A stretch of 64,000 nucleotides of DNA, taken from the NCBI RefSeq assembly GCF_000335475.2, contig NZ_ANAH02000065.1, positions 1 to 64,000 on the forward strand, read 5' to 3'. The number at the start of each line of letters is the position of its first letter. Within the stretch, counting starts at the first letter, position 1. This DNA comes from Cystobacter fuscus DSM 2262 (GTDB taxonomy: Bacteria; Myxococcota; Myxococcia; Myxococcales; Myxococcaceae). The notes under the pieces are model-generated. The model saw only the letters and a list, made by a program, of their open reading frames with translations, was not told the DNA's origin and did not search any database. Both the position numbers and the translations under genes were made by a program. Shown piece by piece: positions 56,513 through 64,000 of the stretch.

Positions 56513-57022
56513 ATGCGATTGTCGTGTCTTGGACTGGTGTTGGTCTCGTTGGGAGTGGGGGCCTGTGGGGTGTACGACGAGCCCCGGAGTGGGGACGAGC
56601 CCCAGGGTGGGAACGCGCCCGATTGTGTCGATGATGCGAAGGAGAACGACGACACGCTGGAACAAGGGCTGGCCGCCGGTCCCATTGGCCATGTCTTCAA
56701 CCGTGGGCCCTTGAGTCTCCCTGGAAGGGTGGCGTGCCCCGGAGATGAGGATTGGATTCACGCCCGTGCGGACTGCTGCAGTGCGTCCGGCGCGCGGGTG
56801 AGCTGGGATGCCGCGCAGGGGCCCTTGGAGGTGGAACTCCTCGATGCCGCGGGCGCCCCGATCTCGCTGGACGCGCCCGATGACATCGTCCAGCGCCAAC
56901 CGGGCGAGGTGTACCTGCTTCGTGCCAGGTACGGGGGCTCGTTCCTCGTGCGCGTCCGTACCCCTGCCGCGGTGGCGGTGCCATACTCCGTCGAGGTGTT
57001 CGCGCCCTTCTACCTCCCCTAG
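56513..57022 (+). CDS. Small secreted lipoprotein, first of a tandem pair
   Basis: 169 residues, lipobox LGVGAC. After a short linker, a PPC-like (pre-peptidase C-terminal) beta-sandwich: CVDDAKENDDTLEQGLAAGPIG, ACPGDEDWIHARAD, VELLDAAGAPI, YLLRARYGGSFLVRVRT. Such domains are usually accessory and non-catalytic. About 65% of residues match the next gene by eye. It is divergent from the amylase gene. Confidence 0.82.
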   Translation: MRLSCLGLVLVSLGVGACGVYDEPRSGDEPQGGNAPDCVDDAKENDDTLEQGLAAGPIGHVFNRGPLSLPGRVACPGDEDWIHARADCCSASGARVSWDAAQGPLEVELLDAAGAPISLDAPDDIVQRQPGEVYLLRARYGGSFLVRVRTPAAVAVPYSVEVFAPFYLP

Positions 57023-57124
57023 GGAGCGGACGCACAGGGGAGCGGAGCCGGTGCACGCGTCAACGCGCAATCACATACAGCCCTCAGGTTCAACATCACC
57101 CCCTGCGTCACGGAGGAGGAATCC

Positions 57125-57628
57125 ATGCGGTGGCCATGTCTTGGGCTGATGCTGCTCTCGTTGGGAGGGGCAGGGGCCTGTGGTTCAACCGGGGCGGTGT
57201 CCGCCCCCCGGAGTGGGAACGCGCCCACGTGTACCGATGATGCGCGGGAGGATGACGACACGCTGGAACAAGGGCTGGCCGCCGCTCCCATCTCCCATAT
57301 TTTCAACCATGGGCCCGCGAGGCAGGAGGGGCGGGTGGCCTGCCCCGGGGACGTGGACTGGATCCACGCCCATGCGGACTGCTGCAACCCGTCCGGCGCG
57401 CGGGTGCGCTGGGATGCTTCGCTGGGGCCCTTGGAGGTGGAACTCCTCGACTCCGAGGGAAACCCGATCCCGCTGGGCGCACCTGGCGACATCGTCCAGC
57501 GGCAACCGGGCGAGGTGTACCTGCTTCGCGCCGAGTACGGGGGCCGGTTCCTCGTGCGCGTCCGCACCAGCGGCGAGGTGGCGGTGCCGTACTCCGTCGA
57601 GCTGTTCGCGCCCGTGTTCGTCCGCTGA
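57125..57628 (+). CDS. Small secreted lipoprotein, second of a tandem pair
   Basis: 167 residues, GGAGG five bases before the ATG, lipobox GGAGAC. It has the same PPC-like layout as its neighbour (CTDDAREDDDTLEQGLAAAPISH, ACPGDVDWIHAHAD, VELLDSEGNPIPL, YLLRAEYGGRFLVRVRT). The two genes arose by local duplication. Function unknown, outer-membrane or surface location likely. Confidence 0.82.
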   Translation: MRWPCLGLMLLSLGGAGACGSTGAVSAPRSGNAPTCTDDAREDDDTLEQGLAAAPISHIFNHGPARQEGRVACPGDVDWIHAHADCCNPSGARVRWDASLGPLEVELLDSEGNPIPLGAPGDIVQRQPGEVYLLRAEYGGRFLVRVRTSGEVAVPYSVELFAPVFVR

Positions 57629-57800
57629 GCCATCCTCCATGGCTCCGCAGGCCACACCCGCGTGCCCTCCTTGTTGCTCCGTCGTCGACAACACGGGGAG
57701 CCGCGGTGTGGCCTCGCTCTCCGGGAAGGCCGCGAGGACGGCTCCGCTCGTGCTGGTACGCACCGTGCAACTCCCGCCGCGTCCACCCCCGGAGAACGCG

Positions 57801-59096
57801 ATGATGAGACGCTCTGCGCTTCTGCTGTTCCCAGTCCTGTTCGGCCTCGCTTGTGGCGAGGACGCTACCGCCCCTTCTTCCGCCGAGGAGTTCCAGGCCA
57901 GCTCCGCCGCGCTGTCGGCGGTCTTCTCGGGCAGGGTCCTGGATGCCAACAACCAGCCCGTCGTCAATGCCCGCGTGACGGTGAATGGCATCAGCCGCTT
58001 CACCAACGGCACGGGGGCGTACTCCCTCTCGGTGACGGAGTCGCCAACGGGGTACGTGCTCGACATCCGCAAGGACGGCTACGGCCCGGTGAACAAGCTC
58101 CAGATGTCAGGCCAGCTCAGCCAGGTGTACGTGCTCCGCAAGGCCTACACGCAGCAGATCAGCCCCACGGCCAACACCGTCATCCAGGACCGGGTCTCCG
58201 GCATCCGCGTGGATGTGCTCGCGAACACCCTGCGCACCGCGACGGGCGGCCTGCCCGTGGGCGGCGTGCTGTTCTCCATCGTTCCGCACGGCCCGGACAC
58301 CATGCCCGGTGACTTCACCGCGCGCAACGCGCTCGGCCAGACGGTGGCGCTCGAGACCGTGGGCGCGGTGACGCTGTCGGCCGTGGACAGCCAGGGCACC
58401 ACGCTCGTGTTGGCCGCCGGGGCCACGATGAACGTGCGCCTGCCCGTGCCCGCCGCCCTCGGCGGCACCATGCCGGCCTGCGTGCTCAACGGGAGCTGCC
58501 GGACCGTGATGTGGCGCTTCAACCCGTCCACGGGTCTGTGGATCGAGCAGAGCGCGAGCCCCCAGTTCTCCACCACGGCCACGACGTTCCGGCTCACGGG
58601 CGTACGCCAGGGCGGCATCATCGATCCCCTGGATGGCCTGGGCACCTGGAACACCGACATCGAGAAGGTCAACCCGTCCTGCTCCATCATCGAGTTCGTC
58701 AACATCCCCCTGTCTTGCTACAACCCGCTGGGCACGACCCCCGAGCCTGGGCTCACCCTGCACCTCTCGCAGACGTCCTCGGGCAACGTGCTGTGGACGA
58801 GCACCGGGACCGTGCGCTCCAGCGCGACGTACATCGCGCAATACAACCTCCCCTCGAATGCCCCCCTTCAGTTGAAGGTGGAGTTCCCGGCGGATGATTG
58901 CGCCGACAACCTGACCCTGAGCGCGACCCCGGGGCCGTACACGGTTACGGGTAACACCATCTCGTACAACTCGGGCGCGCCCGCCTCCGGTCCGGGTTAT
59001 CCGAAGGACTCGGCCGGCAACCCGATCGACTTCGCCGACGTGGCCGTCGGCGATCACACGTGCAGTTCGCACATCTACATCGAGGCGCATCCGTAA
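57801..59096 (+). CDS. Secreted lipoprotein with carboxypeptidase-regulatory-like domain
   Basis: 431 residues from ATG 57801 with GGAG eight bases away. Lipobox LFGLAC. Residues 41-115 form a carboxypeptidase-regulatory-like Ig fold (FSGRVLDANNQPVVNARVTVNGISRFTNGTGAYSLSV). The remainder (TANTVIQDRVSGIRVDVLANTL, RFNPSTGLW, LTLHLSQTSSGNVLW) looks like further beta-rich surface domains. No catalytic motif seen. It may be a cell-surface or matrix protein. Confidence 0.78.
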   Translation: MMRRSALLLFPVLFGLACGEDATAPSSAEEFQASSAALSAVFSGRVLDANNQPVVNARVTVNGISRFTNGTGAYSLSVTESPTGYVLDIRKDGYGPVNKLQMSGQLSQVYVLRKAYTQQISPTANTVIQDRVSGIRVDVLANTLRTATGGLPVGGVLFSIVPHGPDTMPGDFTARNALGQTVALETVGAVTLSAVDSQGTTLVLAAGATMNVRLPVPAALGGTMPACVLNGSCRTVMWRFNPSTGLWIEQSASPQFSTTATTFRLTGVRQGGIIDPLDGLGTWNTDIEKVNPSCSIIEFVNIPLSCYNPLGTTPEPGLTLHLSQTSSGNVLWTSTGTVRSSATYIAQYNLPSNAPLQLKVEFPADDCADNLTLSATPGPYTVTGNTISYNSGAPASGPGYPKDSAGNPIDFADVAVGDHTCSSHIYIEAHP

Positions 59097-59116
59097 GGCG
59101 GCTCGCGTGGCACCCG

Positions 59117-59145
59117 GCGGCGTGCGCGAATCGGGCGCACGCCGC
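59117..59145. terminator. Bidirectional hairpin between the lipoprotein and LysR genes
   Basis: Perfect 11-bp inverted repeat GCGGCGTGCGC/GCGCACGCCGC with a 7-base loop between two convergent stops (59096 and 59217). Confidence 0.7.
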
Positions 59146-59216
59146 GTCCCCCCGGGGATGATTACACGCCGGCCGTCGCCCGGCACGCCTGACGACATGC
59201 AAGGGCGGTCGTGCTC

Positions 59217-60110
59217 CTAAGGGGCGAATCCCGCGGAGCGCATGGACAGGTCGCAATGCTCGATCAGGAGTTCGGTCAGCACCCGGATCTTCCGTGCGGG
59301 ATGCTGACCCGGCGGTCGAACCACGTACGCACCCGCCGCGGGTGGTGGATGCCGCGTCATGACGGGCACGAGGGCTCCGGAGGCCACGTGTTCGTCGGTG
59401 AGCCAGTCGGGCAGGAGCGCGATCCCGACGCCCGCTGTCGCAGCCGCGAGCAGCGCCACGCCGTTGTCGGCCTTGAAGCGTCCCTGCGGACGAACCGTGA
59501 TGACCTCGTCGCCGTCCATGAACTGCCAGGTCTCGGTGCCCTGCATCAGGCACGGGTGAGCGAGCAGTTCCTGCGGGGTCTCGGGCGACCCGTGCGCCTG
59601 GACATAGGCCGGGCTCGCGACGAGCTTCCCGTGGATCGTGGCGATGCGTCGTGCGATCAGGTTGGAGTCCTGGATGTATCCCACCCGTATCGCGCAGTCG
59701 TACCCTTCGGCGATGAGATCGACGAAGCGATCGCTGTAGCTGGTCTGGATGTGAAGCTGGGGGTGGCGTCGCGCCATTTCCGCGAGCACGGGAGCGAAAT
59801 GAGTCAGGCCGAAAGACAGTGGCGCGGCCACACGAAGGCGTCCGCGAAGGTCACCGGCGGGAAGGATCGTCTCCCTTGCCGCGTCGATCTCGGCGCACAC
59901 CCTGGCGGCGTGGTCACGGAACGTGGCCCCGGCCTCCGTGAGCGCAGCCCCCCGGGTTGATCGGGTCAGCAGCTGGACGCCGAGTTCCCCTTCGAGACGG
60001 ACGAGCCGACGGCTGACGATCGACTTGGACACGCCGAGCCGCAGTGCCGCGGGCGAGACCCCGCCGGCATCAGCCACCTCCACAAACGTTCGCAGATCTT
60101 CGACGTCCAA
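59217..60110 (-). CDS. LysR-family transcriptional regulator
   Basis: 297 residues if started at TTG 60110, where the family opening (L/M)DVEDLRTFVEVADAGG begins; an upstream frame to 60218 gives an unlikely N-terminal tail. Winged helix (AALRLGVSKSIVSRRLVRLEGELGVQLLTRSTR) and a two-lobed effector domain (RLRVAAPLSFGLTHFAPVLAEM, GVGIALLPDWL). It is divergent from the isochorismatase-like gene across about 150 bp and probably regulates it. Confidence 0.87.
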   Translation of the reverse strand: MDVEDLRTFVEVADAGGVSPAALRLGVSKSIVSRRLVRLEGELGVQLLTRSTRGAALTEAGATFRDHAARVCAEIDAARETILPAGDLRGRLRVAAPLSFGLTHFAPVLAEMARRHPQLHIQTSYSDRFVDLIAEGYDCAIRVGYIQDSNLIARRIATIHGKLVASPAYVQAHGSPETPQELLAHPCLMQGTETWQFMDGDEVITVRPQGRFKADNGVALLAAATAGVGIALLPDWLTDEHVASGALVPVMTRHPPPAAGAYVVRPPGQHPARKIRVLTELLIEHCDLSMRSAGFAP

Positions 60111-60258
60111 CTCAGCGTTCCACTTTCCGCGACACAGCTCGCCACGGAATCGTACTACCGCGTCGAGCGCCAGAACGCCACATTGAGTCTCCCAGCGGCG
60201 TTGTCGCTGGCGCACCACTCAATCACCCACTTCGCCACAACGGCACAAGGATGCTCCG

Positions 60259-60912
60259 ATGACTTTCCGCAACGGCCTCTCTTCGCTTCTTCGTCCCGAG
60301 GACTCGGTCCTCGTCTTGATCGACCACCAGCCGTTCCAGCTCGCGAACGTGAACAGCCACGATCCGCACATGGTGGTCAACCATGCAACGGCCTTGGCGA
60401 AGGCCGCCAAGGCCTATGGCGTCCCGACCATTCTGACGAGCGTGATCGCCGATCGAGGCGGCCTCCTCTTCCCGCAGATCACCGATGTCTTCCCGGGCCA
60501 GGAGGTGATCGACCGGACGTTCATCAACACCTGGGAGGACCGGAAGGTCGTGGACGCGGTCAAGGCCACGGGGCGCAAGCAGCTGATCATCGCGGGCCTG
60601 TATACGGAGATCTGTGTCGCCATGCCGGTGATCCAGGCCCTCGGCGAGGGCTGGGATGTGACGGTGATCACCGATGCGTGTGGCGCCTTTTCGGTGGAGG
60701 CGCATCAGGTGGCCATCCAACGCATGATCGCGGCCGGCGCCAACATGATGACGTGGCTGGCACTCGTGTCCGAATGGCAGCGCGATCACGCGCGGACGGC
60801 GCACGTGGCTGAATTCGTCGACCTGCTCAAGAACCATGCGGCTGGCCTCGGCATTGCGTTCCTGTGGGAGCAGCAGTTGCTCAACACGCCCGTGCCCGGC
60901 AAAGCACGATGA
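60259..60912 (+). CDS. Isochorismatase-family (YcaC-like) hydrolase
   Basis: 217 residues. Cysteine hydrolase fold with Asp22 (VLIDHQ) and Cys119 (GLYTEICV); the usual cis-peptide segment is represented nearby. Closest in type to YcaC/nicotinamidase-like amidohydrolases of unknown substrate. Cytoplasmic. It is paired divergently with a LysR regulator, a common arrangement for small stress or detoxification enzymes. Confidence 0.87.
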   Translation: MTFRNGLSSLLRPEDSVLVLIDHQPFQLANVNSHDPHMVVNHATALAKAAKAYGVPTILTSVIADRGGLLFPQITDVFPGQEVIDRTFINTWEDRKVVDAVKATGRKQLIIAGLYTEICVAMPVIQALGEGWDVTVITDACGAFSVEAHQVAIQRMIAAGANMMTWLALVSEWQRDHARTAHVAEFVDLLKNHAAGLGIAFLWEQQLLNTPVPGKAR

Positions 60913-61005
60913 CCTGGGCGGGGGTGTGACGGCTCATCGGGCCTCGCATCCCCGTCACCGGCAAGGCCGGCCTGTGCGGTGCGGACGGCCCTCGTTCAGC
61001 CGACG

Positions 61006-61290
61006 TCAGGCCTTGATGTACTTCTCGGACACGTCCGAGAAGTCACGCTTCACATACCGCTCCAGTTGCATCGTGTTCACCGCATGCAGCAGCGCCTGGA
61101 AGTGTTTCACCAGCACGGTCTCGTTCTCGATGGCCGTGAGCTTGTGATCTGCTCGGGCCGCCCCCGTCTGCGGCCCTCCTCGGCCCCTCCGCTCCACTCC
61201 ACCACCTCTCCACGGGCCTTCAATCCTTCCTATGCGCACTGCCTCCAGGGTCATGGGCCCCACGCGCTTCGCCTTGCGTGACGTGGCCAT
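61006..61290 (-). CDS. Small conserved-looking protein, function unknown
   Basis: 94 residues from ATG 61290, preceded by GGAGGAGG at good spacing. The basic start MATSRKAKRVGPMTLEAVR is followed by a Gly/Arg-rich loop and an alpha-helical end (IENETVLVKHFQALLHAVNTMQLERYVKRDFSDVSEKYIKA). No signal peptide. The ribosome site and helical C-terminus support a real gene; I do not recognise a family. Confidence 0.6.
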   Translation of the reverse strand: MATSRKAKRVGPMTLEAVRIGRIEGPWRGGGVERRGRGGPQTGAARADHKLTAIENETVLVKHFQALLHAVNTMQLERYVKRDFSDVSEKYIKA

Positions 61291-61368
61291 CGGATTTCCT
61301 CCTCCCGGGCGGGGATGATACAGGGTCCGTGGCCCGCGACGGACGTGGGCCTCATGGGAGGGAATACA

Positions 61369-62295
61369 ATGCACTTTCGTTGGCTGGCCATCGTGGCCGC
61401 GTCGGGACTCTGGGTGGGGTGTGGCGGCGAGGCGGACAAGGCCCTCAATGGCTACAAGAAGGCCTCTCTGTCCTCCAAGGCGGACGTGGAGCAGTGGGCG
61501 GCGACGTCCAGCGCGCCCAACGTGTACGTGGCCGCCAACCAGGTAGCGCTCCTCTTGGGCCTGACGGGCATTGGCAGCGGCACCCAGGACACCTCGTGCC
61601 CCGCCCAGAAGAAGGACGGCACCACCACGACCTTCACGGGCGGCTGCACGGACGAGAACGGCGACGAGTGGTTCGGCTCCATGGAGCGGAAGCTCGAGAA
61701 GGAGGGGTCCGAAAACGCTACCCTCACCTACAAGGACTTCGGCTTCCATCAGACCACCAGCTGCTCGGGCAAGAGCGGCAAGACGAAGATCCTCTTCGCG
61801 GGGACCGCTTCCGTCAAGGGAGCCGACACGAAGCAGGAGTTCGACCTGGACATCCGCATGGACGTCTCGGGTCTGGATGAGGACTCCTGCGTGGAGCGCA
61901 CCGACTCCGGCGCCTGGTCGTACCAGGGCACCTACGAGGGCTCGTCGGAGCTGACGGGGCGGCGCACGTGGAACGGCTCGGGCCGCATCGGCACCTCGGA
62001 GCTGGGCGTGGTCGAGGTCGAGACGAAGGCGGAGGTGGTGGACCCGTCGGAGTGCGGCGACGAGGCCCTCTCGGGCACCACCACCATCAAGTCGGACGGC
62101 CACACCGCCGTCATCACGTACGATGGCGCCACGGACTGTGATGAGTCCTCCACCGTGAAGTCGTCCCTCGACGGGGGCGCCTCGGTGGAACTCGAGGGCG
62201 TGAGCTGCACGAGCGCCACCGGTCCCGCGATCTCGGCCTGGGGCCTGGGCCTGCTCGGGGCGCTGGGGCTGATGCGCCGCCGCGCCCGGCGCTGA
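61369..62295 (+). CDS. Secreted lipoprotein with MYXO-CTERM-like anchor
   Basis: 308 residues from ATG 61369, GGGAGG six bases upstream. Lipobox LWVGCGG. The middle is Thr/Ser/Cys-rich beta structure (CPAQKKDGTTTTFTGGCTDENGDEW) and unrecognised. The C-terminus has SCTSATG, a hydrophobic stretch AISAWGLGLLGALGL and an RRRARR tail, the layout of MYXO-CTERM sorting signals. It should be exported and held at or released from the outer surface. Confidence 0.78.
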   Translation: MHFRWLAIVAASGLWVGCGGEADKALNGYKKASLSSKADVEQWAATSSAPNVYVAANQVALLLGLTGIGSGTQDTSCPAQKKDGTTTTFTGGCTDENGDEWFGSMERKLEKEGSENATLTYKDFGFHQTTSCSGKSGKTKILFAGTASVKGADTKQEFDLDIRMDVSGLDEDSCVERTDSGAWSYQGTYEGSSELTGRRTWNGSGRIGTSELGVVEVETKAEVVDPSECGDEALSGTTTIKSDGHTAVITYDGATDCDESSTVKSSLDGGASVELEGVSCTSATGPAISAWGLGLLGALGLMRRRARR

Positions 62296-62349
62296 GCCGC
62301 GAGCGATGAAGTCCTCCCCGGCGCCTGTCTCGAGCGCCGGGGAGTCTGC

Positions 62350-62772
62350 TCACTGGAACCTGCGGCGATTCCTATCCGGCACCGCCGTGGTGGCGGTGCT
62401 GGTCGCCACCTGCATGGCATCCGGCCCGCCCTCCGCGCAATCGGGGCATTGCGCCAGCTCGTCCCAGCACTCCATGTGCACGGCGAAGAGCTCTCCACAG
62501 TCCTCACACGAAGACTCGACGACGACATTGGCGAACAAGCCCTTTGATTCCTCTCCACAGACAACACAGGGCAGGGAGTGCCTGGGCTTGAGCGCTCGGC
62601 TGTCTGGGAAGAGGTGGGAGTCGAGCAACGCCTGCTCGACACCTTCATGGGACGGCCTGATGCTGCAGTGGAGCGTTTGAAGGTGCGCCTGAAATAGACA
62701 CGCGCAGAGGAGCGGACGCGGCTCAAAGCGGCGGGTGCGCGTCCCCTGAGAGTAGAAGGTCCGCGAGGTCAC
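62350..62772 (-). CDS. RING/zinc-ribbon-like cysteine protein
   Basis: 140 residues from a GTG at 62772; internal starts are possible, and no strong ribosome site decides. From about residue 68 it has CVVCGEESKG, then CEDC, VHMECW and CPDC: Cys-x2-Cys, Cys-x2-Cys, His-x2-Cys, Cys-x2-Cys spacing, as in RING or double zinc-ribbon folds. Bacterial proteins of this type are mostly uncharacterised. The N-terminal 60 residues may not be translated. Confidence 0.5.
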   Translation of the reverse strand: MTSRTFYSQGTRTRRFEPRPLLCACLFQAHLQTLHCSIRPSHEGVEQALLDSHLFPDSRALKPRHSLPCVVCGEESKGLFANVVVESSCEDCGELFAVHMECWDELAQCPDCAEGGPDAMQVATSTATTAVPDRNRRRFQ

Positions 62773-62922
62773 TGTGACGCCGTCGAGAACCGTATTGGCC
62801 GTGGCCGCGGAACGGGAGCCGCTTCCAGCCGCGGTTGCGCCGGACGGAAGGTCGAAATCCGTAGCTGGAGGAGGTGTGTCTCCGGCAGGGCGCGTTGGTC
62901 GTCCTCGTTCATCTATGTAGCA

Positions 62923-63198
62923 TTACGTGTCTGTACCCTCGAGGCCGCTGCTGTCCCGGGCTGAACGCATGACGAGAAAACCCTTCTCCGCCTCCCGATG
63001 ACAAAGATTCGCAATGCATACCTTCCCAAACCAAAAGCACCGCACATCCGGAGAAGTACTGAAGGCGAAGACCTCTCCCGACATGTACTCCGAAAGGGCA
63101 AAATGTAGCCCTGGTCCAATCAATACCAGGAGCGGAGCTGTTGTCACCTCCAGCGGCCCCGGAAGGAAAAAATCCCGTTTTTCTTGAAAATGATGCAA
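62923..63198 (-). CDS. Possible small protein, function unknown
   Basis: 91 residues from a TTG start without a clear ribosome site, in a stretch of lower GC content. MHHFQEKRDFFLPGPLEVTTAPLLVLIGPGLHFALSEYMSGEVFAF reads like a real, partly hydrophobic protein, but no family is recognised. It could be a chance frame. Confidence 0.3.
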   Translation of the reverse strand: MHHFQEKRDFFLPGPLEVTTAPLLVLIGPGLHFALSEYMSGEVFAFSTSPDVRCFWFGKVCIANLCHREAEKGFLVMRSARDSSGLEGTDT

Positions 63199-63267
63199 TG
63201 TGCGTTGCAGTGAAGGCGTTTGCCTGAAAACCTGGGACTGCCCCGAAAGTCAGCCACGAGGCCCCGC

Positions 63268-64000
63268 ATGATTTCCGCTGCTCGTCACATCTCCCTGGTT
63301 GCTCCTGCTTCCTCGACGGATCACTCGCCCCAGAAGGACTCGGGGCTCGTGCTGGACTGCCGCCCCTTCCGGGCCCAGCTCCAGAAGCTCCTCGCCGAGC
63401 GCCGGATGCCGTCTCTCATCACGGAGACCGAGCGCTTCCTGTTCGAGGCCGAGCTGCTCTTCCATTCGTTTCCGGAGCCCCTCCGGCGAGCCGTCTGTGA
63501 GTTCAAGAGCGGACTGAGCCGCTACCCCTTCATCGTTCTCTCCGGGCTGCCCACGGATCCCGCGCTGCCGCCCACGCCCCTGAACTCGCGGCGGCCCAGC
63601 ATGGAGGGCAACCTGCTGGGGGAGGTCATCTCCGCCGCCTTCACGCGAGCGCTCGGCGAGCCCTTTGGCTATCTCCAGCAGAACGAGGGGGAGATCTTCG
63701 AGCACAACTCGCCGGTGAAGGTTCACGAGCGCGCCCAGTCCGGCGAGAGCTCGCTGGAGGAGCTGTTCTATCACACGGACGCTTCCTTCCATCCGCTGCC
63801 CCCGGACTTCGTGGTGCTCTGCTGCCTGCGTCCGGATCCGGAGCGCGCGGCCGTCACCTCGTTCTCCGCCCTGGATGACATCCTGGCCCGGCTCACGCCC
63901 CGGCAGCGCGAGGTGCTCGCCCAGCCGCGCTTCATGGCCGAGGGCGTGGAGTACGACTACGACGAGGTGGACGTGCGCGGCAACCGCAACCCGCTCGTGC
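63268..64000 (+). CDS. Fe(II)/2-oxoglutarate amino-acid hydroxylase, 5' part
   Basis: The frame opens at ATG 63268 and is still open at the window end (244 codons). It has the layout of the clavaminate-synthase/TauD superfamily. The iron motif is His169-Thr-Asp171 in FYHTDASFHPLPPDFVVLCCLR, which closely matches the arginine and asparagine beta-hydroxylases VioC and AsnO. The distal His and Arg lie beyond the window. These enzymes hydroxylate free or carrier-bound amino acids and usually belong to peptide natural-product pathways, so a second such locus may begin here. Confidence 0.78.
   Translation, partial: MISAARHISLVAPASSTDHSPQKDSGLVLDCRPFRAQLQKLLAERRMPSLITETERFLFEAELLFHSFPEPLRRAVCEFKSGLSRYPFIVLSGLPTDPALPPTPLNSRRPSMEGNLLGEVISAAFTRALGEPFGYLQQNEGEIFEHNSPVKVHERAQSGESSLEELFYHTDASFHPLPPDFVVLCCLRPDPERAAVTSFSALDDILARLTPRQREVLAQPRFMAEGVEYDYDEVDVRGNRNPLV

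Overview
The window is high-GC DNA from a myxobacterium, most likely the Cystobacter/Archangium side of the order. This rests on Sit-like toxin/immunity genes, a truncated relative of the long-tailed myxobacterial Ser/Thr kinases, a CHAT protease tied to an ECF sigma factor, several small secreted lipoproteins, and a lipoprotein with a MYXO-CTERM-like tail. No rRNA, tRNA, CRISPR array or replication origin was seen.

Layout. 1-4.3 kb is a worn accessory region: the end of a repeat-rich secreted protein, a kinase-tail membrane protein, a Sit-type nuclease toxin broken by a stop codon and a frameshift but with its immunity gene intact, a second broken HNH-type toxin fragment, and two decayed IS66-type accessory ORFs. 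4.4-11.8 kb is housekeeping: an aldolase-like protein, rsmD, coaD, an aspartate-family aminotransferase, a secreted protein and carB, closed by a strong terminator.

11.9-32.9 kb is one tightly packed minus-strand operon encoding a hybrid NRPS-PKS pathway that I cannot match to a known product. In transcription order it holds a 28-codon leader ORF, an asparagine/beta-lactam-synthetase-like enzyme lacking its glutaminase cysteine, a stand-alone adenylation protein, an acyl-CoA dehydrogenase, a 3074-residue NRPS, an MFS exporter, a second stand-alone adenylation protein, a KS-AT-ACP module and a type II thioesterase. The NRPS is odd: a C-PCP unit with no A domain, an orphan N-terminal condensation lobe, a condensation domain with a broken HHxxxDG motif, and an orphan C-terminal condensation lobe. 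The simplest model is that a stand-alone A protein loads the A-less PCP, the dehydrogenase oxidises that residue, two modular A domains add two more residues, the PKS adds one extender, and release is by the thioesterase or by a reaction using the synthetase.

32.9-46.9 kb holds a hybrid two-component pair, an esterase-like hydrolase, a secreted LamG lipoprotein, a sigma factor/CHAT protease operon, a divergent SDR/AraC pair and a papain-fold toxin with its immunity gene. 47-53.4 kb holds an aldehyde dehydrogenase, a D,D-carboxypeptidase, a SARP-like ATPase regulator flanked by an 80-bp duplication of the carboxypeptidase gene end, and an NAD-dependent epimerase. 53.4-64 kb holds a secreted alpha-amylase with two starch-binding modules, secreted lipoproteins, a LysR/isochorismatase pair, a zinc-finger protein and the start of a Fe(II)/2-oxoglutarate amino-acid hydroxylase running off the window end.
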